NCBI RefSeq assembly: GCF_048544455.1
Contig: NC_133531.1
Coordinates: 63,216,099 to 63,280,098, forward strand
Direction of reading: 5' to 3'
Source of the DNA: Silene latifolia
Taxonomy: Eukaryota; Streptophyta; Magnoliopsida; Caryophyllales; Caryophyllaceae
Length of the DNA stretch: 64,000 bases
Under the pieces are notes generated by a model. It made no database searches. It saw nothing but the letters and a program-made list of their open reading frames with translations, and was not told the DNA's origin. Positions 9,712-20,422 of this stretch are shown here, in pieces. The position numbers and the translations under genes are program-made. Position 1 is the first letter of the stretch. Each line of letters begins with the position of its first letter.

Positions 9712-10273
9712 TGTTGGAGTTATGTGTGCCTCACCTTTACTACTTTCAATTAATGAGAGTATGTTTCTCAATTCATCATGAAACATACGAGTAGTAATGG
9801 AAATGTGAGAAACTTGTGATAGATTAATGCATATGCACATGCAACTGATGATGGAGTTAAGATAATGCATGCAACCTGATGAAAATGCTATGCTAACGCA
9901 CTTCAACATTTATTCCAAAGAATACTATAAATACTTGCGTATTCCTCCACAAAATATTCAACACAACAAAACTACAACATAATATATTCTTCTCTTCTTC
10001 CTTTATTACTACTCTCTATAATCATTTTGGGTGCTAATATTTAACACCTCTTGAGAGTTTATTATCTTGGCTATTTCAATAGTCTTTAAGCAAATTATCC
10101 TTGTACTCCCACATCATTATAGTGAAATACTTGACTCTCTCGCCGGTGGTTTTTTACCTCTATTTAAAGAGGGTTTTTCCACCTAAAAATCTTGGTGTTA
10201 TTTTATTGTCTTTTCATTATTTCTCTTAAATCTTTGGTTGAATTTATTCGCTTCCGTACTCTGTACCCCAACA
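9712..10273 (+). repeat. C2 3' LTR
   Basis: Second copy of the LTR. It is preceded by a purine-rich tract (AAGGTGGAGAT, 9701-9711) acting as the polypurine tract and followed by the TSD TAAAC. Confidence 0.95.
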
Positions 10274-10764
10274 TAAACAATCATTTATTCCGTACTTTAC
10301 ATATTATAATTGTACTTTAGGACAGTTGTAAACAAGTCCAATTGAAATAAAATATGAGACCCATGACCCATCCATTTATGTAGTACTCGTATAACATTAA
10401 CAAAATACGCACAAAGTCATCAATCGTAAAAAGTGAAAAAACAGCTAGTCTTGCTTGTGACGGGCTAATTCCGTCATTGAGCATACGACTCTCACAAAAA
10501 GGAGAGGGGATAAGGTGGGGCACCTCCATGTGCTTCCCACTCAACTCTCAATGGGCATTTTGTGAGAGGAAACGATACCCGTCACAAATTTGTGACGAAT
10601 ATCGTAGTCCCAAATGAGAATTTGCCGTGAAAAAATAACCACCAGGATCATTTGTGTTGAAACTAAAACTGAAAAGTAACAAGTAAAAACCGTAGAACAT
10701 TAAAATGAGAATCGTTTATGGAAGTCAGGAATTAAATCAAATTAAAAGAAGACAAAAAACGTAC
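10274..10764. other. Remainder of MLO intron 1
   Basis: Non-coding intron sequence between the C2 target duplication and MLO exon 1. Apart from the fold-back repeat at 10455-10587, nothing is recognised. Confidence 0.5.
10455..10587. repeat. Small fold-back (MITE-like) inverted repeat
   Basis: Two nested inverted repeats share one axis. TTGTGACGGG (10455-10464) pairs with CCCGTCACAA (10578-10587), and CTCTCACAAAA (10489-10499) pairs with TTTTGTGAGAG (10558-10568). This resembles a degraded miniature inverted-repeat element, but no clear target duplication was found. Confidence 0.5.
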
Positions 10765-10893
10765 GGTTCCAAGAGCATGAAGAGCATTCTCAAGAAAAAA
10801 GGAGATAAGAACAATGAAAGCACAAACTCCAGCAACTGCCCATGTTGGTGTCTGATCAAGTGTACGCCCTTCTTCACTACTCCCTCCACTCAT
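10765..10893 (-). CDS. MLO exon 1 (start codon to first transmembrane segment)
   Basis: The ATG is at 10893-10891 and opens 43 codons with the MLO signature [11 protein letters not shown], then a hydrophobic first transmembrane segment and ALHALGT. The exon ends in phase 0 at a GTACGT donor (10764-10759). The next exon resumes exactly in phase 0, 6 kb away on the far side of the copia element. Confidence 0.85.
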
Positions 10894-11580
10894 TTCCACA
10901 ATTTACATGCAAATTCTAAGGTCACCTGATTTATAATACTGTTACCTTACACAAGAGTTTGTGTGAAACCGATGTTTTGTAACTTCTTGTTTACTTTTTA
11001 TTTGTTTTCCTTTATATTTTTTTTATTAGGATTTCGTTTAGACAATAGTAGTGTAAAACGGTTTCATAGAAGACTGATAGGATTGGTGATGCATGGGATA
11101 GTGGAGTTTCCTAGAAATGGAAAAATGACAGCAAATTAATGAGATTATTTTCCTTGTTGATTTGAATGTTAAAGGTTGTTTATTTTGACAAAAATTGATA
11201 GGAGATAGGAACGCGTTTTAATTATGGGTTATGAGTCTCATTCTAGTTTGAGTAGTCTCATTCCTTCTTATATACGTAGGGTGCTAGTCCACTCTTTAAT
11301 GAGACGTTTTTGTGGACAGGATGAATATACGAGGATAAATAGTTTGGGTTGTGGTGATTTCGTGCTGTGTGGAAAGCATTTGACTAGTAAAAGTGACTAA
11401 AATATTGCGGTTTTACTTATGAAAAATAGAGTACTACGTATTTTATAAGGATGGTTATAGCCTATAGGGCGTCATCTGATGGTATCGAATTTAAGCGCCA
11501 CCGTAAATAAAGAAAGCAAAAATTAAAAAATATAAATTTTGTTTTTGTTTTTGCGCCTAAATTAAAGTTTGTTTTTGATT
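10894..11580. other. Upstream flank of MLO exon 1; no gene seen
   Basis: AT-rich and non-coding. It would hold the MLO promoter (minus strand), but no convincing TATA box or start site is assigned. Near 11580 it passes into sequence related to the 3' part of the Athila-like elements. Confidence 0.45.
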
Positions 11581-12125
11581 TCTACACTAAAATGCAAACT
11601 ATAATAGGTGTCTTACTTGGTTTTTAATTTCTACACTAGAAATAGGTGTCTTACTTGGTTTTTGATTTCTACACTAAAATGCAAACTATATGACGTATAA
11701 ACAAGTGAATGCATTCTAAACTATACTATATGATGCATGAATTTTGTTGGTTGGAGAGCACAATTTAATTGACTCCCAATGCTTATGCTTGAACTTCCCC
11801 AAACCAAGTAAGACACTATATCTAGTGTAAAATTGAGGGAGTTCATGCACAAGGATGCTATGCATGAAACTAGTTTGTCATTTTGGATTTTCAAAGTGGG
11901 AACAATACAAGACATCTCAATGGAACCGAGGTGGGAGTCCTCTAAGTGTTGCTAGGACTCAATACTCATGATCAAGATTGAATTAAAATGATATAAAGAC
12001 AAAGCTAAAAGGAGGTGTAGGAAACTCACAATGGGTCGTGGTATCCTCCAAGAGCTCGTCAAACCTCAATTGTCGCTCATGGCGACATCCTCATCACTAT
12101 CATCGTCATCTTCATCATCCTCATT

Positions 12126-12164
<39 letters not shown>

Positions 12165-12313
12165 TACCTCCATGGATCCAGAGGCTTCACCATCATCTTC
12201 GTCACTTAAACTTTCCCTTTCTTCTTCCTCTTCTTCATGGCAAGAGTAGCTACCTTCCCCGCTCTCAACAACAATCTCCTTCCCTTTAGTAACTTCACCC
12301 TCCAAGTTGGCAC
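11580..12313 (-). mobile_element. B: 3' remnant of Athila-like element (end of late ORF and 3' untranslated region)
   Basis: On the minus strand, 12313-12066 is the last part of B's late ORF, which resumes here after the C1 insertion. Below it, 11700-11850 is similar to the 3' region of element F (56251-56400), sharing a TTTCTACACTAGAAATAG-type stretch and an ATCATATAGTATAGTTTAGA stretch. No 3' LTR of B follows, so B is truncated here. The left boundary is approximate. The interval 11560-11700 contains short direct duplications of a TTTCTACACTA...GTGTCTTACTTGG unit. Confidence 0.65.
12066..12313 (-). pseudogene. B late ORF, C-terminal acidic tail (separated from the rest by C1)
   Basis: Continues the frame of 30700-32154 exactly, if C1 and one copy of its GGCAC duplication are ignored. 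It encodes an E/D-rich tail with a run of 13 Asp, encoded by an ATC-type trinucleotide microsatellite (about 12120-12165), and stops at 12066. F has a different tail at the same place: Gly/Gln-rich, then DEDDE. Confidence 0.75.
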
Positions 12314-13580
12314 TGTTGGAATATGTGTCCTCCGACAATAATGCGATCACAACTGTCGATCATGATGATCACATGTTTAAATCTCATTTTAAGAATACAT
12401 GTGGGATGTAATATTTTACAGTCAACTGGTCCACACATATCGGTAATGATTGACTGACTAGAGTTTGACATTACTGTCGTACGACGGTGGTGATTAGTTG
12501 ATCCCCTTAGGTCATACCTAAAGGGTGACACTCTTAATTGATTATTTAATTGATCGTATGTCGATACGGGTTAATTAAATTACTTAAAATTGACGGACGA
12601 TTTTGTGAGTATTATTGACGTGTCTTATTGTAATTCGATTAAATAAGATACGGTCTAAGTAATCAAATTGTTTTATTACTTAGATAAAATGATTGTTTAC
12701 GAAACAATTGAAACTGAATGAATAATTTATTATAAATACAAGACGTTGTGATTTATAATTGATAAACCGTTTTGGTACAAGTAATTATGAATTACTAAGT
12801 CGATTTTGTACATGACGTATTTTTATTAATACGTTGATTTTTAATATGTTAAAAATACATTACAATTACACATGACTAGTAACATGTGACAATTGACAAA
12901 TGACAAAAAATAAAATGGACCTCCCATTTTATATAAGTGCCGAAAATGGAGGGAGTATAAGGTTTAAATTGTGTTAATTATTTTTAAGTGGAAAACACAA
13001 TGATTACCCATAAGTTTTAGCCTTGCATACCTATGATTTCTTGGGTAGAAAAACTAGCTTATGCATTGGGCACCCTCCTCCCCTCCAACCGGTTTTGCAT
13101 GGTAAAAGCCAAGGGTTCTTACTCTATTTTTCTTATATACACTACAATTACTAGTGTCATATATTCACTCTTTTTACTTCTAAAACTTATAGAAATTTTA
13201 GAGAGATAATTACTCCTTCTTCCTTCCTCTCTTGGCCGAATAACAAGAGACCAAAATAAATATTTTGGGTCATTTTTAGTAAGATTAATATTGTTCTAGA
13301 TCTAATAATATTAGTCTTTTAAGAGGTTACCTTGGGTATAAACTTTTGGGAGGGATTCTATTTTGGATCCTTTGTTCATCCATTATAAGGAAGCTCAAGA
13401 ACAAGTGAGAAGGAGAACTCATTTGTGCCCAAAAATCCGAAACTATAATAGTAAGTAGTGACGATTTCTTCTCTACTCTTGTTCAAGTTTGCATGCATAA
13501 GATCTAGTTTTAATTTTATGACTAAATTAAAATGTCACATATATGAATATGTTAAGTAATGGAATTAGTTAAAATTTACA
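12314..13580 (+). repeat. C1 5' LTR
   Basis: A 1267-bp direct repeat of 29433-30699, nearly identical by eye. A TATA-like TATATAAG lies at 12930-12937. Confidence 0.95.
12930..12937 (+). promoter_or_regulatory. TATA-like box in C1 LTR
   Basis: TATATAAG in the 5' LTR (same in the 3' LTR at 30050-30057). It is flanked by near-complementary CTCCCATTTT and AAAATGGAGG, which could form a short hairpin around the box. Confidence 0.5.
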
Positions 13581-13582
13581 AG

Positions 13583-13595
13583 TGGTATCAGAGCC
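13583..13595 (+). other. C1 primer-binding site (tRNA-iMet type)
   Basis: TGGTATCAGAGCC, two bases after the 5' LTR. Confidence 0.9.
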
Positions 13596-15822
13596 TTAGG
13601 TTGTTTGCATGCAAATCGGTTTATAGTTTTTCCGAGTTATATGATTAACATACCAAACAAATTAATTTGGTTTTATGAAGATAAACCTAAAAATAACCTT
13701 GCATGTTAAAAGTTTCTGGTCCTAAGTGATTTTTAGGACATTTTGGTTTATTTATGGATTTTATTGTTCATTTTATATAATATTGGCATTAAAATGTGAT
13801 TTTTATGATAAAAATGTCATTTTTGGACGAAAAATAGCTAAACTTCGATTTTTTCAGTGGTTTTTGGATATATTTTCACATATATTATCTAATGATGGCC
13901 TGTAAATTGTCATGATAAAATGAGTTGTATTGCTCGAAATATGGATTTTTTAAGTTAAAATCGTATTTAAATGGGTAAATAGGTTAATATGAGTTATATT
14001 TCGAATCTGGTCATGGAAATTTAGTATATTGTCACATGCAATTTTACAAGATGTGTGTAAAATATTTGGCTATAATGAAGTCTTTATGCATGATTTATGA
14101 ATTTTTGATGAAAAATCACATAAATAGTGACTATAATAAGTAATAATGATAAAACATACTTCATGACTAAGGAAAAACGTCACATGTTGAATATTTATCA
14201 TATATTTCAGATCTAAAAGTGAAAAGTTGATGAATAAAATTTTTCTCATATTTTTATGGTCATAATTGTCAAAACCGATAAACCGCAACATTGTTTTTCT
14301 CGATAAATTTTCGAAATTTTTAACCTAAGTTTTGAATATTATGAGTGTCATGGTATTTTTCCAGAATGTTCATGAGTTTAAATTTCAAAATTTGAAATTA
14401 TTTAAAATTTTTATGATTTAATTTGAGGTTTATAGCCTAAATTTTGTATTTTTGGGTCCATTTATGAACAATATTAAGAAATCAAGTTTAATTATTGTCA
14501 AATGTTAGTGGAGACTAATTTTGAGTCCTAAGATGGTTAGGGTAATTAACTTGTACATAAATATGAATTTATGTAATTATTGTGATTTTAATAAGTTAAA
14601 TCACGCAAATCCGTAAAAACCGATTAATATACGATATTGGCTCTTAAAGGCGATTTAGCATAACATTTGGCATGCTCATTCATATTATAATGCTGCATTT
14701 TATTTATGATTGTTATATTTTAATTTTATGTAATTTTTGAATTATGTAATTTTACTTAGTATGGCCTTAGTTTTAATTGATGTTACCCGAAATGTATGGG
14801 AATATCGATTCGGTTGTAATTATTATGATCTCGTATCACCGTTTTGTAATTTAATAGATTTATATTTTTATTTTAATTACAAATGTATAATAGGAATTTA
14901 TGTAATTCATTTTGTAATTTATTTATTCCGGAGTACCTTGAAGACGGTGCCACTCGAGAAGGCGATCCATCAAAGAAAATGTTGCCTTGAAATGCGTGCC
15001 AAGACCGAAGTTCAAGGGACCAAAGGAGTTGGTTTCCGAATTTGTAATAGTTTATTAGATTTACTATTTTAGGAAGACAATACTAGGATTTTATTTATGC
15101 TTTGCATTTTATTTATAGGTTGCATGCATCGCTAAATCGCCATAACTAAACATGCATTTTAAATCGAGTTAATCGACCGTGTCAATTACAATTATCGTAG
15201 TTCACCGCTTTAGTTCACTTAAAACGTGATAGATAATAAATTGACATGACCTCTCGCTAAAATAAACAATTGAGACTTAGCATTACCAAAAATTAGAAAC
15301 CATGAAAACCTATTTCGTGAGGGAGTGCACTCGGCCTTACCGGGGTACAAACCTTGCTACGTAGGGGAAGTGGGTGATAAATGTCTACCCACCGAATTTA
15401 TAACGATAAGGGTTGTATTCGGCTTTACCGATGCCCAAGTTGATGTAAATTTGGATCATGGACACATTTATTCGAAATTTGGGTTGAACTCAACGAAAGT
15501 ATTCTCGACGTTTGCCGGATGTGTTTCGGGCTAAAGATAAATATTAATGTAAATTTATCGACCAAGAGTTCTAAGAGTAGAATCGATTAAAGAGTTAATC
15601 CACCGAGTTATATTGATAAGGGTTGTATTCGGCTTTACCGATGCCTAAGTTAATATGAATTTGGGTCTTGGAATCATTTATCAAAGTTGGGTAGAGCTCA
15701 CTAGATAAATGCAATAAAACTTGTTTAAATTAAAATTTACGAGTGTTATTATTATTTTAAAACGACAAGTGTTTTATTCCTTCTATTTTTGTTTTGTAGA
15801 CCACTTTTATTTCTCATAACAA
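13596..15822 (+). other. C1 long untranslated leader
   Basis: About 2.2 kb with no ORF of interest. It contains a direct duplication of roughly 90 bp (15400-15495 and 15611-15705, sharing GGGTTGTATTCGGCTTTACC) and a stem-loop motif at 15569-15582 that is also present in the leader of C3. Long leaders of this kind are usual in Angela/BARE-type elements. Confidence 0.65.
15569..15582 (+). promoter_or_regulatory. Conserved stem-loop in C1 leader
   Basis: TTCTA-AGAG-TAGAA hairpin just after ATTTATCGACCAAGAG. C3 carries the same context with a longer stem, AGTTCTA-ACGA-TAGAACT. It may be a packaging or dimerisation signal by position; the function is inferred. Confidence 0.45.
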
Positions 15823-16719
15823 ATGGCCGCACCAAACACCAACGCCGCACCGCTCACTAATGTTTCATGGCTCTGGTCCTTCATGGATCGTTGTAAACTT
15901 GAAAAGAATGGGTCAAATTTCTCCGATTGGGATGCCCAACTCAAATTAGCCGCCCAAGGTGACGACAAGCTTCGTTACCTCACCGAGGCCTCTCCACTCG
16001 AACCTAATGCTAGGTCGAGTGCCGCCACTAGGGAAGCATATGAGGCTTACCACAAAGAGTCCGCCGCTATGAAAAATGTGTTGATTTTTGCTATGGAGGC
16101 GGATCTCCAAAGGAGAGCCTTTAAAATGGGCACCGCTTATGAAATCTATTCCAAACTTGTGACAATGTTTTCGCAAGCACCGAGGATCGTCCAATATGAG
16201 GCGGCCTCGGCATTCTTTGATCTCGATTTCAAGGAGGGCCAAAAGGTTAGCCCTTACGTGCTCAAATTGTTGGAGCTAGTCGAGACATTGAAACTTCAAA
16301 AGGTTGAAATCCCCAAGGAGCTCATTGTTGATAGGATTCTTCACTCCTTATCCAAAGTCAAAGCATATGTATAATTCCGGGTGAATTTCAATATGCAAGA
16401 CAAGGACGTGTCTCTTGAAGAGTTTCACAAGTTACTTGTGCAAGCCGAAAGAGACATGGGGCTAAATGTTAACCCACCTAAGGATGTGCTTAATATAATC
16501 ACTAAGAGCAAGGGGAAGTTCAAGAAGAATGGGAAAAAAGGTAAGAGACAAGCTCCCATGTCCACCAAGGCTAAGACTTTTGAAGCTAGCACTTCCAAAA
16601 CCAAGAAGGGTCCTCTTGATAAATGCCATTATTGTAATGGTGTTGGACATTGGAAGAGGAATTGTTCCAAGTATCTTGGTGACATCAAAGCTGGAAAGAT
16701 CACTCCAATAGGTAAATGA
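15823..16719 (+). pseudogene. C1 Gag with one internal stop
   Basis: A single 299-codon frame starting at ATG 15823 encodes a copia Gag. It has the N-terminal NGSNFSDWDAQLKLAA motif, then ADLQRRAFKMGTAYEIYSKL, and a canonical zinc knuckle CHYCNGVGHWKRNC (CX2CX4HX4C) near the C terminus. TAA at 16372-16374 interrupts the frame shortly after the DRILHSL motif. The frame on both sides is otherwise open, so this is one point lesion. It is the only coding domain recognised in C1. Confidence 0.85.
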
Positions 16720-17130
16720 CTATCCTTTCTTTTATGTTTCTAATTCAACTATGGTATTTTGATACAAAGTTGTGATAATGTATCCCCTTTTTATTGTAAA
16801 TAGGGCCTCCTCCAAGCAAAGACAAGGGAAAGGAGAAGCAAGCTTGAGAAATCATGAAGGAGCTAGGAGTAGCTACCGATGAAGCTTGGCTTTTATTATT
16901 GTCTTTATTTTAATATGAATTTTAGAACTATTTTGATTTCCGTGTTCGACATGGAAATGGTTGATCCTTTCTAAACAATGGTTGTATTTTGGATTATGGT
17001 GGCTTGGCTTGCAACCCAAGTCACCCCTTTTATCGTATTTGTTTGTTCTAAAAATTCGTCTTTATATGCTTGAACATAGAAACATATGATCATCTACTTA
17101 AAGTGATCCAATAGACAACTATAATGATGG
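16720..17130 (+). other. C1 sequence after gag; no coding domain seen
   Basis: AT-rich, non-coding, where protease and integrase would be expected. Confidence 0.5.
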
Positions 17131-17135
17131 GATTC

Positions 17136-17950
17136 TGATACGTGCATATTCTATACACTTTATTAGCGGTTTTGGCACGTATTTCTATGCGTAATTGTTA
17201 GCTTTAAGCTATTATTTCTCCCGAAACGGTTTACTTTGGATTTCCTATGTCATTATTGTAGGAATGATCGGAAGTAAGCTAAATCAAGCTTTTATCTGTT
17301 CCCGGGGGGCATTTTATGGAAACTATGAAGTTAGAAGCTCGGAATTCGATCATCTCGGGATGCGTGCATGAAGTTGGAGGGCTGGAAGCTGCTACAGCGC
17401 AACTGGTCTATCGACCAGAGACTCCAGTCTATTGACTCAGGAGTTCAGCAGAGGAAGGAAAGTTGCCAGCACTGTACTGGCCAGTCGATCGACTGCATCA
17501 CCTAGTCGATCGACTAGATTTCGAAGCTGCGTTTTCTTTTATACGATTTTCTTTTGTAAAAGCCCACTTGGAATTTATCTTTTGGGGAGACTATTATCAG
17601 TAGGATGTAACAAACAATTTAGGTTATGCTTTTTATTATTCAACAACTGAAGCTTTAGAGCTAGTTTTGGGAAAACGCGAAAGAGAGGCTGCGGATTACG
17701 ATCAATTGTTTGTTCATCAAATTCTTTAGTAAGCTTTAATTCAATTGAATCTTTTTTTTAAACTTCATTTAAATTTCAGTAATTAGTTCAGAATCAACCA
17801 ACCAAAACCACCCCCAATAATTGTTACTTCAATAGATTAAAAATAGCAAATAGAATTGATCTTGTCTCTCTGTGGTTCGATCCTTACTATCACTAGCTAT
17901 AGTTTTAGTTTGGTTTATAAATTTAGCTTTGATACAAAACGACGGTATCA
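17136..17950 (+). mobile_element. S: solo LTR (815 bp) inside C1
   Basis: Starts TGATACGTGC and ends ACGGTATCA, so its ends are inverted (TGATAC/GTATCA). It is flanked by the 5-bp direct repeat GATTC (17131-17135, 17951-17955). No internal region or second LTR is present, which indicates LTR-LTR recombination after insertion. It contains four dyads around 17404-17517. Confidence 0.9.
17404..17517. repeat. Cluster of TCGATCGA-centred palindromes in solo LTR S
   Basis: Two perfect palindromes, CAGTCGATCGACTG (17482-17495) and CTAGTCGATCGACTAG (17502-17517), plus imperfect versions TGGTCTATCGACCA (17404-17417) and CAGTCTATTGACT (near 17424-17437). Confidence 0.85.
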
Positions 17951-17955
17951 GATTC

Positions 17956-20151
17956 ATTACATGTCCACAAGCTTAAGGCTTGTGTATGATCAATTATAAA
18001 GTGATGTTGAGTTGATGAACTCTCCTAAAGGAATGTCAATTACCAAGTACACTCATCAAATCTAAAATCTATTAGTCAATCTATGAGATAATCCTCCCTC
18101 TACTTCGAAATCATTACTTGTGTCTCATAAGCTATCTTTGAATATCTAGTGTATTTATTCTAAAGATAGAGTGGGAGAAAAATGAAGACACATAGAATAT
18201 AAAGAATAATTTGTATGCTTGAGTAAATGAGATCTACGAAAGAAAGAATAATTTGTATACCTAAATAGATAGTATACATGAATAGATGAGATCTATGGTC
18301 TCGAATAGATGAGATCTACATGACAAAAGAGACCAAGTGAAGTAATCAAAAGAATATGTTCTTAAGATAACTACACGAAGAGACCAAAAGAAAGTTTTGA
18401 TAGAAAATGACTAAAGAAAAGTCTCAACAAGAGATTTTGCTAGTTTATGACCTAGATATAAATAGAGTTTCAATATTGATATTTACTTAAGAGCCTAAAT
18501 GAAACAAAGTTGCATCCTTGAAAATAAATGAGATTTATGACTAAAAGTTGCAAAGAAAGATATGCCGATGTCTACAAGAGCTAAGTTAATTGTTAACCAC
18601 GCTAGTGTCATTACTTAACCTCATTATGAAAATGAAATGGTTAAACCTTCTTCCGAAAAGGATATTTTGAGAAGGACGTGTATTAAATGGGTTTTCACCT
18701 TTAAATAATGACATTGCTACGCATCATTATAAAAATGAATGAGTTAGAGACTAAAATCTCTTTCCATAAGTTTAAGATTGAAACCTTTTCAAAAGGGTAT
18801 TTTGAAAGGATATGTTGAGAGCATATATGATTTTATCTTAATAACTTGGCAAAGCAAAATGTATTTCAATTCTTGAAATGTTTCGATTGAGTAGTCAATT
18901 ACGAAATATGTGGAATTAAGTGGGAGTTTAAAATTATCATGTGAAGACATGAAATTTAGTGGGAGCTATCATCTTGTAAAATTTATAACTCATTACTCAT
19001 TGAGAATGACGAGCTAGTACTATCTTTCACAAAGGAGTATTTGAGTTTTCAATTCTGGATGAAAATGGACTAAGATGAATCCAATCACATCATGGGATGT
19101 TGGATAGGCATTGAGACATGCACATCAAATCAACGAGGAACGTAGGTTATTCATATCGATGAAAATGGAATTACCATAAGCAGTCATGGTCATTCATTGA
19201 ACCTAAGAATGGTTGATCACATGATTAAAGATTACTAATGTTTCTGCCATTAGAATAATCATGCACATGTCCAATAATGAATCATATGCTTAAGAGCATG
19301 ATGAGTCATTGGTAAGCCATAGAAGAATCGTCACGAATTCTCAAGAAGAACTAATGAGCTATTCTAGTGTTTAGAAGAATACTCCGTTATGTGATAAGAA
19401 GTTGCACATATTGAAGTTTTCAAAAACATATAAGGATTTATGAAAATCCTAAGCTATTTAAGCTAAAAGGAGAAATAAGAAGTTTAAGAAGATACTTGGT
19501 TATAGTAAGAAGTTACTCAAAACTAGTATTTTCAAAATTGATAGGACTTATAAGAAGCGCTAGGCTAATCATCTTGACAATTGTTGCAAGATTCTACAAA
19601 ACATATACCTAGTACATTATGAGTTGAAAGAACACTTGACTAGTGCAAGTTATGTCGTCCACCATAACTCGTTTGTTATGTGATAAACAACAAGAAAGTC
19701 CTCTCAAAGTAAAGAACCTGTACCTAGTTTGGGAAACTAGATATGTACTTGGTAAGATTCATGCTATGTGAGACAAACATGAAAATAGAGGAAAATGCAA
19801 TTCAAGAGTTTGAACACATGGACACATGGTGTGTTAAATTCATGTTGCAAACAACTATTGTTTACACACTTACAATATACATCACAAGGTGGTAATATGG
19901 TATTGACTACCCGAATATGATGTCGACATTTGTCGTTTGAGTTATTAACTCACTTTATACTTTGTTACATCCAAACGGGTTGTAGAGACAATTGAACCCC
20001 GTTAAAGTGAACACGGATTAACATAGTATTCGCCCATAATCACTTATATGAGGTGACGTCTCGAAGTGACTAGAGTGTGATGCGATTGATGGCAAGTTCA
20101 AGTGCCATAGAGTCATATGAGATGACTAGTTGATCACATAGGCAGACTGTT
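17956..20151 (+). other. C1 non-coding middle region
   Basis: About 2.2 kb of AT-rich sequence with no ORF and no recognisable pol motif on either strand. A short GAAATTTAGTGGGAGC-like stretch recalls the end of the C3 gag region, but the match is too short to call. Confidence 0.5.
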
Positions 20152-20379
20152 TGTAATACCCCGTATTTTTTATATAATAAATTAAATGGATATTATTAAA
20201 TATTATTTATTATACTTTCTATATTACTAATTATGTCGAGATAATAATTGAGTCGATAATTACATTAAGCTATCGTAAATTATTTGAGACGGGTTTATAA
20301 GGAATTCGAAAGGTGAGCTAAACAATTAAACATCGACCCATTTGAGCTGGCCCAATAACATGTCCAGCCCAATAACCTT

Positions 20380-20422
20380 AACCCTATTTAACCCTAACCT
20401 TAACCCTAAACCTAAACCTAAT
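20380..20422. repeat. Telomere-like degenerate CCCTAA repeats in D LTR
   Basis: A short run of AACCCTAA, ACCCTAACC and ACCTAAACC units, close to the plant telomere repeat. It recurs in the 3' LTR at about 26704-26748. It is interstitial and degenerate, not a telomere. Confidence 0.6.

Larger units (their letters stand above)
5035..10273 (+). mobile_element. C2: full-length Ty1-copia element (Tork-like), inserted in MLO intron 1
   Basis: A 5239-bp element with 562-bp LTRs starting TGTTGG and ending CCAACA, a tRNA-iMet primer-binding site, and a gag-PR-IN-RT-RH order (IN before RT, so copia). The target-site duplication TAAAC lies at 5030-5034 and 10274-10278. Only a handful of differences are visible between the LTRs (for example near 5410/10087 and 5235/9912), so the insertion is recent. 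Gag and pol are damaged upstream of RT. It lies in the opposite orientation to the host gene. Confidence 0.95.
1391..10893 (-). pseudogene. MLO: MLO-family seven-transmembrane protein gene, decayed, with a copia element in intron 1
   Basis: MLO proteins are plant plasma-membrane proteins with seven transmembrane segments and a C-terminal calmodulin-binding region; some clades condition powdery-mildew susceptibility, others act in pollen tubes and roots. Fifteen exons, totalling about 1.66 kb (about 550 codons, normal for the family), can be placed by homology and in the expected order. They include the N-terminal [10 protein letters not shown] motif, ELMILGFISLLLTF, the W-K-S-W-E loop, [20 protein letters not shown] and [16 protein letters not shown]. 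The residue pattern is closest, from memory, to the MLO5/7/8/9/10 group. Lesions: a missing base in exon 4 near 3993, three missing bases in exon 7, a phase mismatch between exons 13 and 14, a TAA at 1652-1654 in the last exon, and several predicted acceptors lacking AG. Intron 1 is over 6 kb because of the copia insertion. It is probably a pseudogene; an assembly-error explanation for some indels is not excluded. Confidence 0.85.

Noticed and set aside
10705-10929. Plus-strand ORF at MLO exon 1
   Set aside because: The minus strand encodes the conserved MLO N terminus with a good donor site; the plus ORF is its shadow.
12066-12350. Free-standing acidic poly-Asp protein
   Set aside because: The first codons fall in the C1 LTR. 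The remainder is the tail of B's late ORF, interrupted by C1.
20380-20422. True telomere or subtelomere
   Set aside because: The repeats are few, degenerate and located inside an LTR present twice.
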